Of a DNA stretch of 64,000 bases, positions 18,463 to 28,678 are shown piece after piece. Source of the DNA: Colwellia sp. 12G3 (GTDB lineage: Bacteria; Pseudomonadota; Gammaproteobacteria; Enterobacterales; Alteromonadaceae); contig NZ_PJAQ01000066.1 in assembly GCF_002836775.1 (NCBI RefSeq), positions 310,001 through 374,000 on the forward strand, in the 5' to 3' direction. The position numbers and the translations under genes were made by a program. Each line of letters begins with the position of its first letter. Positions within the stretch are counted from its first letter, which is position 1. The notes under the pieces are model-generated. The model had not been told where the DNA came from and ran no database searches. It saw only the letters and a program-made list of their open reading frames with translations.

Positions 18463-18678
18463 ATGTCAGAACATCATACTTACAAAAAAATTGAAATGGT
18501 TGGTTCATCTAAAACCAGCATCGAAGACGCCATAGAAAACGCTTTGGCGGAGTGTCATAAAACCATCAAAAATATGGATTGGTTCGAGGTAACAGAAACG
18601 AGGGGGCATATAGTTAATGGCGCCGTTGGTCATTACCAAGTTACCTTGAAGATTGGCTTTAAAATAGAATCGAGTTAA
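18463..18678 (+). CDS. Dodecin family flavin-binding protein
   Basis: A 71-residue protein matching dodecin: YKKIEMVGSSKTSIEDAIENALAECHKTIKNMDWFEVTETRG...YQVTLKIGF. Dodecins assemble as hollow dodecamers that store or buffer flavins; the tryptophan in the NMDWFEV motif stacks against the isoalloxazine ring. Monocistronic, with a TTTATTTTAGCGTG leader and no strong ribosome site. A stem-loop follows. Confidence 0.9.
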   Translation: MSEHHTYKKIEMVGSSKTSIEDAIENALAECHKTIKNMDWFEVTETRGHIVNGAVGHYQVTLKIGFKIESS

Positions 18679-18695
18679 CCGGAGGTAACTTAGCC

Positions 18696-18727
18696 TAACT
18701 TAGCGTAATTTAATATGAGCTAAGTTA
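18696..18727. terminator. Stem-loop between dodecin and the Gre-like gene
   Basis: TAACTTAGC (18696-18704) pairs with GCTAAGTTA (18719-18727) in the convergent gap. No long T-run; probably a shared weak terminator or 3' end structure. Confidence 0.4.
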
Positions 18728-18739
18728 AGTCTATTTAGC

Positions 18740-19225
18740 TTACTTAAGCGCAGCAATGTAATCTGTTCGCTGATTGCTGCCGAGCATAATTTCTATATCA
18801 TCTTCTTGTTGTTTACCAATTAATGCAGTTCCCATCGGTGATTGTGGTGTTATCACCGTGATATTTATATTATCTAGCCGACAGCGAAACCCACCAGCGG
18901 CTGGACCAATAAAGAACCAGTGATTAGCTTCCAAATCAGCGGATAATTGTACTAAAGCGCCTAAAGCAATATAACTATCACTATTGAATTCAACAATGTT
19001 GAGTGCTTTATAAGCATCGATGGCATGTTGAAATTCAATCACTCGCTTAGATTGCCCCTCAGCTAAATAGCTCGCTTCTATCGCTAGCGTATCATATTGT
19101 GTTTCAGCAACACTTTGATCATCAACCGCAGCGGCATGTGCGTCGTTTGCCGCATCAATCGCTTGTTGATGTTCTCTTGAAAGTTCTGTGATAACAAGAT
19201 CAATTATCTGTTTTTTATTGAGCAT
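18740..19225 (-). CDS. GreA/GreB-like transcription elongation factor homologue
   Basis: 161 residues with the Gre layout: an N-terminal antiparallel coiled coil (about 1-75, Ala/Asp/Glu/Gln-rich) and a C-terminal FKBP-like domain whose QSPMGTALIGKQQEDDIEI matches the Gre C-terminal signature. The coiled-coil tip has YDTLAIEASYLAEGQSKR rather than the GDLxENAEY of true GreA, so the transcript-cleavage acidic pair may be altered. It may bind the RNA polymerase secondary channel with another output, as Rnk or DksA do. A MITE-like repeat begins 19 bp upstream of the start codon and must contain or displace its promoter. Confidence 0.75.
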   Translation of the reverse strand: MLNKKQIIDLVITELSREHQQAIDAANDAHAAAVDDQSVAETQYDTLAIEASYLAEGQSKRVIEFQHAIDAYKALNIVEFNSDSYIALGALVQLSADLEANHWFFIGPAAGGFRCRLDNINITVITPQSPMGTALIGKQQEDDIEIMLGSNQRTDYIAALK

Positions 19226-19244
19226 TAAATTTCATTCTATCGTT

Positions 19245-19403
19245 ATACCAATCCCATTAAGTTATTGCTCACTTGCGCTGGTTAAAATAATCCGAGGCGG
19301 CGTTGCTCTCAATCCCAATAGCCAGCTATTGGTCAATCAAGCGCCTACCCTTGAATTGTTTTTCCTACGCACAACAAGATCACAAACTTAATGGAACTGG
19401 TAT
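19245..19403. mobile_element. MITE-like interspersed repeat with terminal inverted repeats
   Basis: A 159-bp block bounded by ATACCAATCCCATTAAGTT (19245-19263) and its inverted partner at 19385-19403; 17 of 19 positions match. It contains no gene (one frame is open by chance). A second block with the same end design is at 28410-28675. Terminal repeats starting ATACCAA are a recurring pattern of non-autonomous repeats in Alteromonadales genomes. Confidence 0.7.
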
Positions 19404-19542
19404 TATTATAAATATTTCTAGTAAGCAGTAGATAACTACGTAATTGAGTTAATATCTGTGTATTTTAAGCTAATATTAACGAGGCTATTTTATCATAACT
19501 TGTGTTTTTGTCGAAATGCCAGTAAATTAATGAATCTATATC

Positions 19543-19559
19543 AACTGGTTCGACCAATA
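19543..19559. promoter_or_regulatory. FadR-like operator upstream of fadH
   Basis: AACTGGTTCGACCAATA is a near-dyad matching the gammaproteobacterial FadR consensus AACTGGTCNGACCAGTT in most positions, 13 bp upstream of the fadH ATG. It implies repression of fadH by FadR, relieved by long-chain acyl-CoA. Confidence 0.65.
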
Positions 19560-19560
19560 G

Positions 19561-21615
<2,055 letters not shown>

Positions 21616-21649
21616 ACATAGTTAGTACTTTACCATTGATAGTAGAGAG

Positions 21650-21686
21650 GTTAACCGATGAAAAACCCTATATTTCTTCGGTTAAC
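21650..21686 (+). terminator. Stem-loop after fadH
   Basis: GTTAACCGA (21650-21658) pairs with TCGGTTAAC (21678-21686) around a 19-base loop between fadH and pssA. No T-run follows directly; role as terminator or leader structure is uncertain. Confidence 0.35.
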
Positions 21687-21731
21687 TATTGATATACTAT
21701 CCTTAATTGATTCTTTTTTAGATAGAGCACA

Positions 21732-23060
21732 GTGCAAGAAATAATTGTCGATGGCAGTGATGTAGCGTTTTTTACCACGCCTAAAGAGTATAAGCAGCAG
21801 TTGTTGTTATTAATTGAGGGTGCGCGCCAGCGCATTTTCATTACGGCCTTGTATTTACAAGATGATGACGCGGGTAGAGAAATCCTCCATGCGTTATATC
21901 AAGCTAAAGCAAACTTCCCAGAGATAGAAATTAATATTTTTGTTGATTTTAATCGTGGTCAACGCGGTTTAATCGGTGAAAAATCTAGCTTAGGTAATCG
22001 TGCTCTTTACTTAAAGTTAGCGCAAGACTATCCGCAAACAATCAACATTTATGGTGCTGCAGTAAAGCGTAAAGAAGTCTTTGGTGTTTTGCATCTTAAA
22101 GGCATGGTTTTCGATGATAAGCTTTTCTATACGGGTGCAAGCATTAATGATATCTATTTACACCAAGGTGAACGATATCGTTTAGATCGCTACTGTACGA
22201 TCAATAGTTCAGTATTAGCCGATAGCTTTTGTCATTACTTAACGGATACTTTTATTGATTCAGGCCTAGCGCCATTACTAAATCAAGAGTGGTTACCTGA
22301 TACCGTTGAGCAAAAGAAAACGTTAGTCGCATTAAAGCTTAAGTTAAAAAATTCTCATTATAGCGTTCCTCAGCAACAAGGTCTTAGTCAGTCAAAACTA
22401 GTGAGTGATAAAGTTTTTATTACGCCGCTGGTCGGTTTTGGTCGCCTTAAAAACCAGCTTAATCAAGCTACTCGTCAGTTAGTACAAAAAGCTGATAATA
22501 ATATGATACTTTTCACGCCCTATTTTAATCTGCCTCACCCGTTGGCTCGAGATGTTATTAAAGCATTAAAACGTGGTGTTAAAACTACCGTGGTTGTTGG
22601 TGATAAAACGGCTAATGATTTCTTTATTGGTAACGATGATGAGTTTAGTACTATCGGAATTATCCCTTACGTTTATGAGATGTTACTGAAACGCTTTGTA
22701 AAGCGTTATCAAAACTTTATCGACCAAGGTTTATTGAATATCCACCTGTGGAAAGATGAAGATAATAGCTTTCACCTGAAAGGTTTAAGAGTTGATGATC
22801 GTTACCACTTGATCACCGGCAGTAATTTAAATCCTCGTGCTTGGGCACTAGATTTAGAAAATGGTCTACTGATTGATGACGCTAATAAAAACTTTTTGCA
22901 AAAAACAGATGATGAATTACTTGGTATTTTAGTTAACACCACTAAAGTCTTGCATTATTCTGATATTGAATCAGTCGATGATTATCCTGAAAAACCACAG
23001 AAATTATTGAAAAAGATACGTGTCGCTCAAATAGACAGAGTATTGAAACGTTTCTTGTAA
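21732..23060 (+). CDS. pssA: CDP-diacylglycerol--serine O-phosphatidyltransferase (PssA)
   Basis: Makes phosphatidylserine, precursor of phosphatidylethanolamine, at the inner membrane surface. 442 residues against 451 in E. coli PssA, of the phospholipase D superfamily: first HKD motif His121-Leu-Lys123 with Asp128 (HLKGMVFDD), second His348-Leu-Lys350 (HLKGLRVDD) followed by GSNLNPRAW. No transmembrane segment, as in the peripheral E. coli enzyme. The start is a GTG at 21732; no in-frame ATG lies nearby and MQEIIVDGSDV fits homologues. Confidence 0.93.
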   Translation: MQEIIVDGSDVAFFTTPKEYKQQLLLLIEGARQRIFITALYLQDDDAGREILHALYQAKANFPEIEINIFVDFNRGQRGLIGEKSSLGNRALYLKLAQDYPQTINIYGAAVKRKEVFGVLHLKGMVFDDKLFYTGASINDIYLHQGERYRLDRYCTINSSVLADSFCHYLTDTFIDSGLAPLLNQEWLPDTVEQKKTLVALKLKLKNSHYSVPQQQGLSQSKLVSDKVFITPLVGFGRLKNQLNQATRQLVQKADNNMILFTPYFNLPHPLARDVIKALKRGVKTTVVVGDKTANDFFIGNDDEFSTIGIIPYVYEMLLKRFVKRYQNFIDQGLLNIHLWKDEDNSFHLKGLRVDDRYHLITGSNLNPRAWALDLENGLLIDDANKNFLQKTDDELLGILVNTTKVLHYSDIESVDDYPEKPQKLLKKIRVAQIDRVLKRFL

Positions 23061-23146
23061 GCCCTATGGGTTGTAACGAGAATCCTTTCATGGCTAAAGT
23101 ACACATGGCTAAAAATTTCATTGTTAAAGGCAATGATTAAAGATAG

Positions 23147-25006
23147 CTAGAATGATTTTTTTGCCTGTACTCTTATTTCAAAATGATTAATCTCTGGGTT
23201 TTCACTTTGTGGAAAGGCAAAGTCGATATGAATGATTGAATGGTTACCACCGGAATGGGGAGAGTGTAATCTCAAGCCAAGCCCTGCAGATCCTAGCCAG
23301 CCATCTTCTATGTTTTTAACCGTTGACTCACCATAGGTGCGACCCGCATCGACAAAAGCCACACCGGCTAAATCAAAAAGTTTAAAAAGATTGATTTCAG
23401 GATAGTACCTGATTTCAGAAGTAAGCTTAATACTATTTTTTCCGTGTTGATATTGCAGTGGAAAACCACGTAAACCGGTATCTCCCCCCATAGTGACAGG
23501 CTGATCAAGATATTGATTTGTACTGGCAACATTGGCATTACTTAAATAAAATCCCCAGCTTTTATTAAATTGATAAAAATATTCCCCGCTAAGCGTTATC
23601 AATAAACGACTATCTCTTTCTTGATAAATATCATTTTCCAGTGCCAGATCAAGCAGCAATAAAGCATTGTCATGTAAGTTATAACCTTTCTTTACACGCA
23701 TTTTCCAGACCGCCCATGCAGAATCATTTTTATTACCATTGCCTAAGCCAAGACGAGAGCTTAGTTGCCAACCATGGTTAAAATCCTCTATTTGAGTGAT
23801 CAAGTGCACGTTGGTGAGCTTCCTAAAATCCTTTTCAATATATTCAAAAGCAAACCATGGATAAAGTAAGTTTCTATCTTCGGGGTGAACATCAGTGAGA
23901 GGAGGACTGGATAACTCGCTTTCCTCTTCAATAGTAAGCGCTGAAAAAGTGTCTTTATCTTGTGTTATGCCTAAACGATATCGAAGTAATCGACTGTCAT
24001 CGTTAAAGTGTAGCCAAGCATAACTGCCTTCTTTAAAGCTGATATCATGGTCAAATACACTTTGGTCTTTACCATTTTGAAAAAGAGTGTCGTTACGTGA
24101 CTCTTCATTAAAGCCTAATTGATAAGCTGTTTTGGTATGAAAACCAGCAAATGTTTTATGCAGAAATAAGCTACGTTGTTGCCCGTCATCATTATCGGCA
24201 AAGCCTAATTCGACTGAGCTGTTTTGCTTTTGAAAAAGCGGGATAGTGGCTTGTAGCTTGTAACCTGAACGCTGGGTGTTTCGGTATGACTCAATTTCAG
24301 TATCTATGCCTAGACCAAGTAAATTACGTTCTTTGATACCAAAGCTGTAAGTGTTGATACCTCCTTTACGACCAAAGCTAATGGTTGGCATAAGTGACCA
24401 ATTATCCCAAGTGGTGATGGTAATGTTTTCGACATATTCATCAGCACTAACCTCCGCATCTCTTAAGAATTTTCTACTGCGTAAATGGCGCTCAAGTTCA
24501 GCCATATCAGCAAAGGTTTTTGTACATTTATCAATAAAAAAAGTAGCCTCATTTTCTAAGGTTACGATTTTGGTATCAATGTGAATAGCATTGGCCCAAC
24601 GATGTAAAAAGATAAAGCCTTCTTCGTTTACATCAAAAATGGTTTGTGGTTTGAACGTTATCTTGGGTTGGTTGCTATCGCACCATGCTTTTTTGTCGGA
24701 GAGGGCAATAGCTGATTCATCTAAATGGACACTTAGTGAGTTATCATCTGAGTTCTTGGTAGTGTTTTCGTTATTAATCGTTTGTTCAGCAGACGCTGAG
24801 ACGTCATAGGAAGTAGATAATAGTAATCCAACGACTATTAATGATAGCAGGTTAGGTATTGCTCTATCACGCCCAGTAAATGACCTTTTTTGCACAGATA
24901 TTGGCGATATAACATTACATTTTTTTATTGTTGTTATGACTTCTAATAAAAACAGCATCGCGTACCTAAAATAGAGAAGTAAATGAGTAATACTTTTATA
25001 TATCAC
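23147..25006 (-). CDS. Omp85/BamA-superfamily outer-membrane protein with a short POTRA-like region
   Basis: 619 residues. The C-terminal ~430 residues alternate as beta strands and contain GGDTGLRGFPLQY, the conserved lid-loop RGF of Omp85 proteins, followed by a strand pattern ending in FEIRVQAKKSF with the terminal aromatic. A single POTRA-like segment (about 145-180, TFADMAELERHLRSRKFLRDAEVS) precedes the barrel. Such proteins insert or secrete other proteins or lipids; partner unknown. The annotated start gives an odd 37-residue leader; an in-frame GTG at 24895 would yield a clean signal peptide (IPNLLSLIVVGLLLSTS, cleavage near VSASA), so the true start is uncertain. The gene stands alone. 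Confidence 0.75.
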   Translation of the reverse strand: MIYKSITHLLLYFRYAMLFLLEVITTIKKCNVISPISVQKRSFTGRDRAIPNLLSLIVVGLLLSTSYDVSASAEQTINNENTTKNSDDNSLSVHLDESAIALSDKKAWCDSNQPKITFKPQTIFDVNEEGFIFLHRWANAIHIDTKIVTLENEATFFIDKCTKTFADMAELERHLRSRKFLRDAEVSADEYVENITITTWDNWSLMPTISFGRKGGINTYSFGIKERNLLGLGIDTEIESYRNTQRSGYKLQATIPLFQKQNSSVELGFADNDDGQQRSLFLHKTFAGFHTKTAYQLGFNEESRNDTLFQNGKDQSVFDHDISFKEGSYAWLHFNDDSRLLRYRLGITQDKDTFSALTIEEESELSSPPLTDVHPEDRNLLYPWFAFEYIEKDFRKLTNVHLITQIEDFNHGWQLSSRLGLGNGNKNDSAWAVWKMRVKKGYNLHDNALLLLDLALENDIYQERDSRLLITLSGEYFYQFNKSWGFYLSNANVASTNQYLDQPVTMGGDTGLRGFPLQYQHGKNSIKLTSEIRYYPEINLFKLFDLAGVAFVDAGRTYGESTVKNIEDGWLGSAGLGLRLHSPHSGGNHSIIHIDFAFPQSENPEINHFEIRVQAKKSF

Positions 25007-25049
25007 TCATTTAACTATAGCGTTAATCGCTAGCTTCAACATTTTTTAT

Positions 25050-26666
25050 TTAGTGTTTTGCTTTTTTAATCTTATCAATTTTTTTGATTTTAGCGTGTTC
25101 AACCATTATTTTCACTTGTTCTAGCAGTAACTTGGCATCGTAAACTATACCGTCTTTTATGGTGTAATTAATGCCGCCTGCGCGGATAGGTTTATTGTTT
25201 TCATCTAAACGAAAATGACCTGTACCATAAAGTACTTTAAGGTTACGTAATGGGTTTTCGCCAACTATTACTAAGTCAGCTTTTTTACCTATACGGATAG
25301 AACCAATTTCATCCTCCATACCTAATGCTTCAGCGCCATTAATCGTTGCTGATTGAATAACCTCAAGAGCATTAAAGCCAGCTTCTCGCAGCAGTTCTAA
25401 TTCCCGAATATAACTAAAACCATAAATTTTGAATATATAACCTGAATCTGAGCCTACGGTTACTCGACCACCGTGATTTTTATAATCATTCACAAATCCC
25501 ATCCATTGCTGATAGTTTTTCTTCCAAGCAATTTCATCATCTGTGGTCCAATCAAACCAGTACGAGCCATGAGCATTACGGTTAGGTTGGAAAAAATCCC
25601 ATAAGGTTGGCAGAGTATATTCTTTATGCCAATCGGCATTCATATCACGCATTAAATCGCGATTTGCTTCGTAAATGGTAAATGTTGGGTTTAAGGTGAA
25701 ATCTAAACTGAGTAATTCATCACGAACACTTAACCATTTCTCACTGTTTGGTTTCGCAGCCTGTTGCCATAATCGGCCGGCTTCAGCAAACCTATCTTGT
25801 TCATTATTATAATTATATTCTGGAGAGTAATTTTGAATATGTTGATGTTCAAATAATGCTTCAGGTAAACCATACCAATGTTCCATAGTCGTTAGCCCTA
25901 ATCGAGCTGAATCAAGCACGTTCATATTGGTTACATCAAGTTGGGCATGATGCATCATACTACCTAGACCCTGATTTTTTGCTTCATCGAGTGCCGCTGT
26001 CATTATTTCGGGTGTCGAACCAAAAAACTTAATGCCTTTCGCGCCTTTTTTAGGCAGAGACTTTACCCACTTCGTCGCTTGCTTTGCTGTTGTTATCTGC
26101 TCATCTAACCCTAAGCCAAATACAAAGTAAGGCATGATACGGGGTGCGGCAATGCTATTTTCTTCACTGCGCTTCACATGGTCCATCACCCAATCAATAC
26201 CATTAAAACTACCAGGCTCTCGTACCGTAGTAATACCGTGGGCTAGCCATAATTTAAATACATACTCGGCAGGAATATTATCGGCACTGCCACCAATATG
26301 GCCATGCATATCAATAAAGCCAGGCAGTACATATTGACCTTCAATATTAATCTCTTCATCACCAGGGCGAGCTATAGGACGGCGTGTTTGTGAGATAGGT
26401 ACACCAGGATTACCAACATTGACTATTTTTACGATGCGATCATTTTCAATGACAATATCCATTGGCCCACGCGCGGGTGCACCTTCACCACTAATAACAA
26501 TACCGCCCCTAAGAATAAGGCGTTTATAGGGCCCTTTACCGGTTGTACGTTCAGGGGCTTTGGCATCACCTGATGCTAAAGCAGGAGTGACAGTAGTGAT
26601 ATTAATGGCTAACGTGAACGCTATGTAAGCAAAGAAATAGCCAAGTAAGGATAATGATTTATTCAT
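25050..26666 (-). CDS. Exported amidohydrolase-family metal-dependent hydrolase
   Basis: 538 residues with a signal peptide (MNKSLSLLGYFFAYIAFTLA..., cleavage near TPALA-SGD), so periplasmic or secreted. The amidohydrolase barrel shows the His-x-His pair in GFIDMHGHIG, HHAQLDVTN and TMEHWYG as later histidines, and the Asp in TVGSDSG; ALGMEDEIGSIRIGKKADLVIV is the standard C-terminal return to the small beta-domain. The closest theme is the imidazolonepropionase/prolidase-like group, but the substrate cannot be told from sequence. Same strand as the Omp85 gene, 43 bp upstream of it; co-transcription is possible. Confidence 0.85.
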   Translation of the reverse strand: MNKSLSLLGYFFAYIAFTLAINITTVTPALASGDAKAPERTTGKGPYKRLILRGGIVISGEGAPARGPMDIVIENDRIVKIVNVGNPGVPISQTRRPIARPGDEEINIEGQYVLPGFIDMHGHIGGSADNIPAEYVFKLWLAHGITTVREPGSFNGIDWVMDHVKRSEENSIAAPRIMPYFVFGLGLDEQITTAKQATKWVKSLPKKGAKGIKFFGSTPEIMTAALDEAKNQGLGSMMHHAQLDVTNMNVLDSARLGLTTMEHWYGLPEALFEHQHIQNYSPEYNYNNEQDRFAEAGRLWQQAAKPNSEKWLSVRDELLSLDFTLNPTFTIYEANRDLMRDMNADWHKEYTLPTLWDFFQPNRNAHGSYWFDWTTDDEIAWKKNYQQWMGFVNDYKNHGGRVTVGSDSGYIFKIYGFSYIRELELLREAGFNALEVIQSATINGAEALGMEDEIGSIRIGKKADLVIVGENPLRNLKVLYGTGHFRLDENNKPIRAGGINYTIKDGIVYDAKLLLEQVKIMVEHAKIKKIDKIKKAKH

Positions 26667-26788
26667 TTATTTATCTCTAATATTTTTGATATTTCGAATG
26701 CAGTTAAGATACTATATCTTATAAGTAAAAGTAATATTAACGGTACTCAAATATTTTCAGTACAGCTAACAATATAAAAAGGTTAATT

Positions 26789-27193
26789 ATGTTCAGTGAA
26801 AAAATGATGCCACACTTTAGTGATACTGATGCTTTAGGGCACATAAACAACACTAAACCACCGGTTTGGTTTGAAGGTGGGCGAGCACCCATATTTAAGT
26901 TTTTCACCCCTGATTTAGACCCTAAAAAATGGCAACTTATTATTGCTAAAATAGAAGTGTCTTATCATGGGCAACTTTTTTATGGTAAAGAAATAGAGAT
27001 CAGAACCTACATTAGTCGAATTGGTGGAGCCTCGTTTGATGTCTATCAAGAACTTTGGCAACACGGTGAAAAATGTGTATCGGGTACGGCAGCCATGGTG
27101 AACTTTGATTATCAAGCGCAAAGTTCTAAAAAAATATCTGATGAGATTCGAGTAAAGCTAGCAGAGCACTTTATTGAATTTAAGGCATCGTAA
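26789..27193 (+). CDS. Acyl-CoA thioesterase of the 4HBT hotdog family
   Basis: 134 residues with the hotdog-fold 4-hydroxybenzoyl-CoA thioesterase pattern: SDTDALGHINNTKPPVWFEGGR, where the Asp in the DxxGHxNN motif is the catalytic residue, then IAKIEVSYHGQLFYGKEIEI and a strand with SGTAAMVNFD. Likely hydrolyses acyl-CoA thioesters in the cytoplasm (YbgC/FadM relatives). Divergent from the amidohydrolase gene, monocistronic. Substrate length cannot be predicted. Confidence 0.85.
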   Translation: MFSEKMMPHFSDTDALGHINNTKPPVWFEGGRAPIFKFFTPDLDPKKWQLIIAKIEVSYHGQLFYGKEIEIRTYISRIGGASFDVYQELWQHGEKCVSGTAAMVNFDYQAQSSKKISDEIRVKLAEHFIEFKAS

Positions 27194-27499
27194 TCCAATG
27201 TTTACGATTTTATTTGGCGTGAATATAGCGCTAGGATACTAATTCTGTGTGTTAACAAATAATTAGTAAGTAAGATTATCGCCGAAATTTCTCACTGTTT
27301 TGGTCATGCTATTTTGTTCGGTATTTCTAAAAGAGACTAAAATAAAATAAATGCGCTTTAAACAAAAAATCACTCGAATTTGATCGCCGCTCACTATAGA
27401 ATTACACTCTTAAACTAAATTTCAAAGACAACTTCCTTTCTATTTAAATAGATAAAGAAGCAGCGTAGGTCTTAATAGCTCAATTAATAGGATATTTTC
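27194..27499. other. 306-bp gap upstream of ssb
   Basis: AT-rich region holding the ssb promoter. No LexA box of the CTGT-N8-ACAG form is visible, so no SOS control is evident. No gene or repeat was recognised. Confidence 0.5.
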
Positions 27500-28165
27500 A
27501 TGGCGGGTGTAAATAAAGTAATCATAGTAGGTAACTTAGGTAAAGATCCTGAGGTACGTTTTATGCCAAATGGCGGCGCAGTAGCAAACATTACTGTAGC
27601 AACGTCAGACTCATGGAAAGATAAGCAAAGTGGTGAGCAAAAAGAAAAAACAGAATGGCATCGTGTTGTTATGTTTGGCAAGCTTGCTGAGATTGCTGGT
27701 GAATACTTGAAAAAAGGTTCAAAAGTATATCTTGAAGGTTCTTTACAAACGCGTAAGTGGACCAACCAACAAGGTCAAGAGCAATACACTACTGAAATAG
27801 TATTACAGGGCTTTAATGGCGTAATGCAGATGTTAGATGGCAAGCAAGGCGGCGGTCAACAAGCGGGTGGTTTTGCACCACAGCAACAAGCACAACAAGG
27901 TGGTTTTGCACCACAGCAACAAGCACAACAAGGTGGCTTTGCACCACAGCAACAAGCTCCAGCACAACAAGGTGGTTTTGCTCCTCAGCAACAAGCACCA
28001 GCACAACAAAGTGGCTTTGCACCTCAGCAACAAGCACCAGCACAACAAGGTGGTTACCAGCAGCAAGCACCAGCACAACAAGGTGGTTACCAGCAACAGC
28101 AACAAGCACCTAAAGTAAATCCACAAGAACCATCAATTGATTTTGATGATGATATTCCGTTTTAG
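27500..28165 (+). CDS. ssb: Single-stranded DNA-binding protein with expanded Q-rich linker
   Basis: Binds single-stranded DNA in replication, recombination and repair. The OB fold is residues 1-112 ([52 protein letters not shown]). The C-terminal tip DFDDDIPF, which docks partner proteins, is intact. Between them lies a long linker of five [12 protein letters not shown] repeats (one starting SGF) and two GGYQQQ-type repeats, giving 221 residues where about 175 is usual. At the DNA level these are near-identical 33-39-bp tandem units (about 27860-28110), prone to length change. Strong terminator follows. Confidence 0.97.
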   Translation: MAGVNKVIIVGNLGKDPEVRFMPNGGAVANITVATSDSWKDKQSGEQKEKTEWHRVVMFGKLAEIAGEYLKKGSKVYLEGSLQTRKWTNQQGQEQYTTEIVLQGFNGVMQMLDGKQGGGQQAGGFAPQQQAQQGGFAPQQQAQQGGFAPQQQAPAQQGGFAPQQQAPAQQSGFAPQQQAPAQQGGYQQQAPAQQGGYQQQQQAPKVNPQEPSIDFDDDIPF

Positions 28166-28183
28166 GGGATATTTATAGAATAT

Positions 28184-28213
28184 AAAAAAGGTGAGCTTAT
28201 GCTCACCTTTTTT
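28184..28213 (+). terminator. Intrinsic terminator of ssb
   Basis: AAAAAGGTGAGC, loop TTAT, GCTCACCTTTTT followed by a further T. A textbook intrinsic terminator beginning 18 bp after the ssb stop. Confidence 0.9.
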
Positions 28214-28284
28214 GTTTTAACATTAAGGTTTCTACTTTATTAGCTATCAGAGCAGGATCATAATAAGGAGCAAGTGAGGTTCGT

Positions 28285-28332
28285 ATGTCACAAACCCAAG
28301 TAATCATTGCGGATGGCCAGCTAAAAAACTGA
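28285..28332 (+). pseudogene. 5' relic of a LuxR-type response-regulator gene
   Basis: A 15-codon frame MSQTQVIIADGQLKN, then stop. Its first ten codons match the start of the crbR-like gene at 58021 (MSQAKVIIADDHPLF) both in protein and in DNA: ATGTCACAA and AAGTAATCATTGC are identical. A terminator-like hairpin follows after 8 bp. The likeliest reading is a response-regulator gene deleted down to its start and terminator. A tiny real peptide gene is less likely. Confidence 0.55.
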
Positions 28333-28340
28333 TTAAATAA

Positions 28341-28365
28341 AAAGCCAAGAATGATTCTTGGCTTT
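28341..28365 (+). terminator. Terminator-like hairpin after the response-regulator relic
   Basis: AAAGCCAAGAA, loop TGA, TTCTTGGCTTT: a perfect 11-bp stem. The T-run is only the three bases of the stem plus TT, so moderate strength. Confidence 0.6.
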
Positions 28366-28409
28366 GGTTAGTTTACATATATTCGAGTTATATTTTTAGC
28401 GAATACATT

Positions 28410-28675
28410 ATACCAAGTTGATTAAGTTCTTTCCCACTCAGCGATAATTAAAAGGCTTAGAGGCAAGGCATTGATTGAAGAGAATGGTTATTCCCTTATC
28501 AAAATCAATAACGCAGCATGTAAACCTTTTAAACTCGCCCTCTGGGAGCTTTCTCGATGTTCACTAACATCGTTAAGTTTATTTGATTTAGAATGACTAA
28601 ACCGAAACAAATTTGCCTTGTTATTGAACATCGAGCAGAGCTCTGAGTTGGGAAGAAATTTAATCAAATTGGTAT
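28410..28675. mobile_element. Second MITE-like repeat with terminal inverted repeats
   Basis: 266 bp between ATACCAAGTTGATTAAGTT (28410-28428) and its inverted partner ending at 28675 (17 of 19 positions match). An inner inverted pair, CTCGATGTTCA and TGAACATCGAG, would fold the middle into a hairpin. No coding sequence. It abuts the 3' end of the DUF4382 gene, 3 bp from its stop. Same end design as the element at 19245-19403, with a different core. Confidence 0.7.
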
Positions 28676-28678
28676 TAG

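Noticed and set aside
21658..21744. 28-codon frame overlapping the pssA start
   Set aside because: No ribosome site and it spans a stem-loop; probably chance.
27813..28126. Three overlapping open frames opposite and within the ssb linker repeats
   Set aside because: They are mirror products of the tandem repeats; leucine/cysteine/tryptophan-rich nonsense with no ribosome site.
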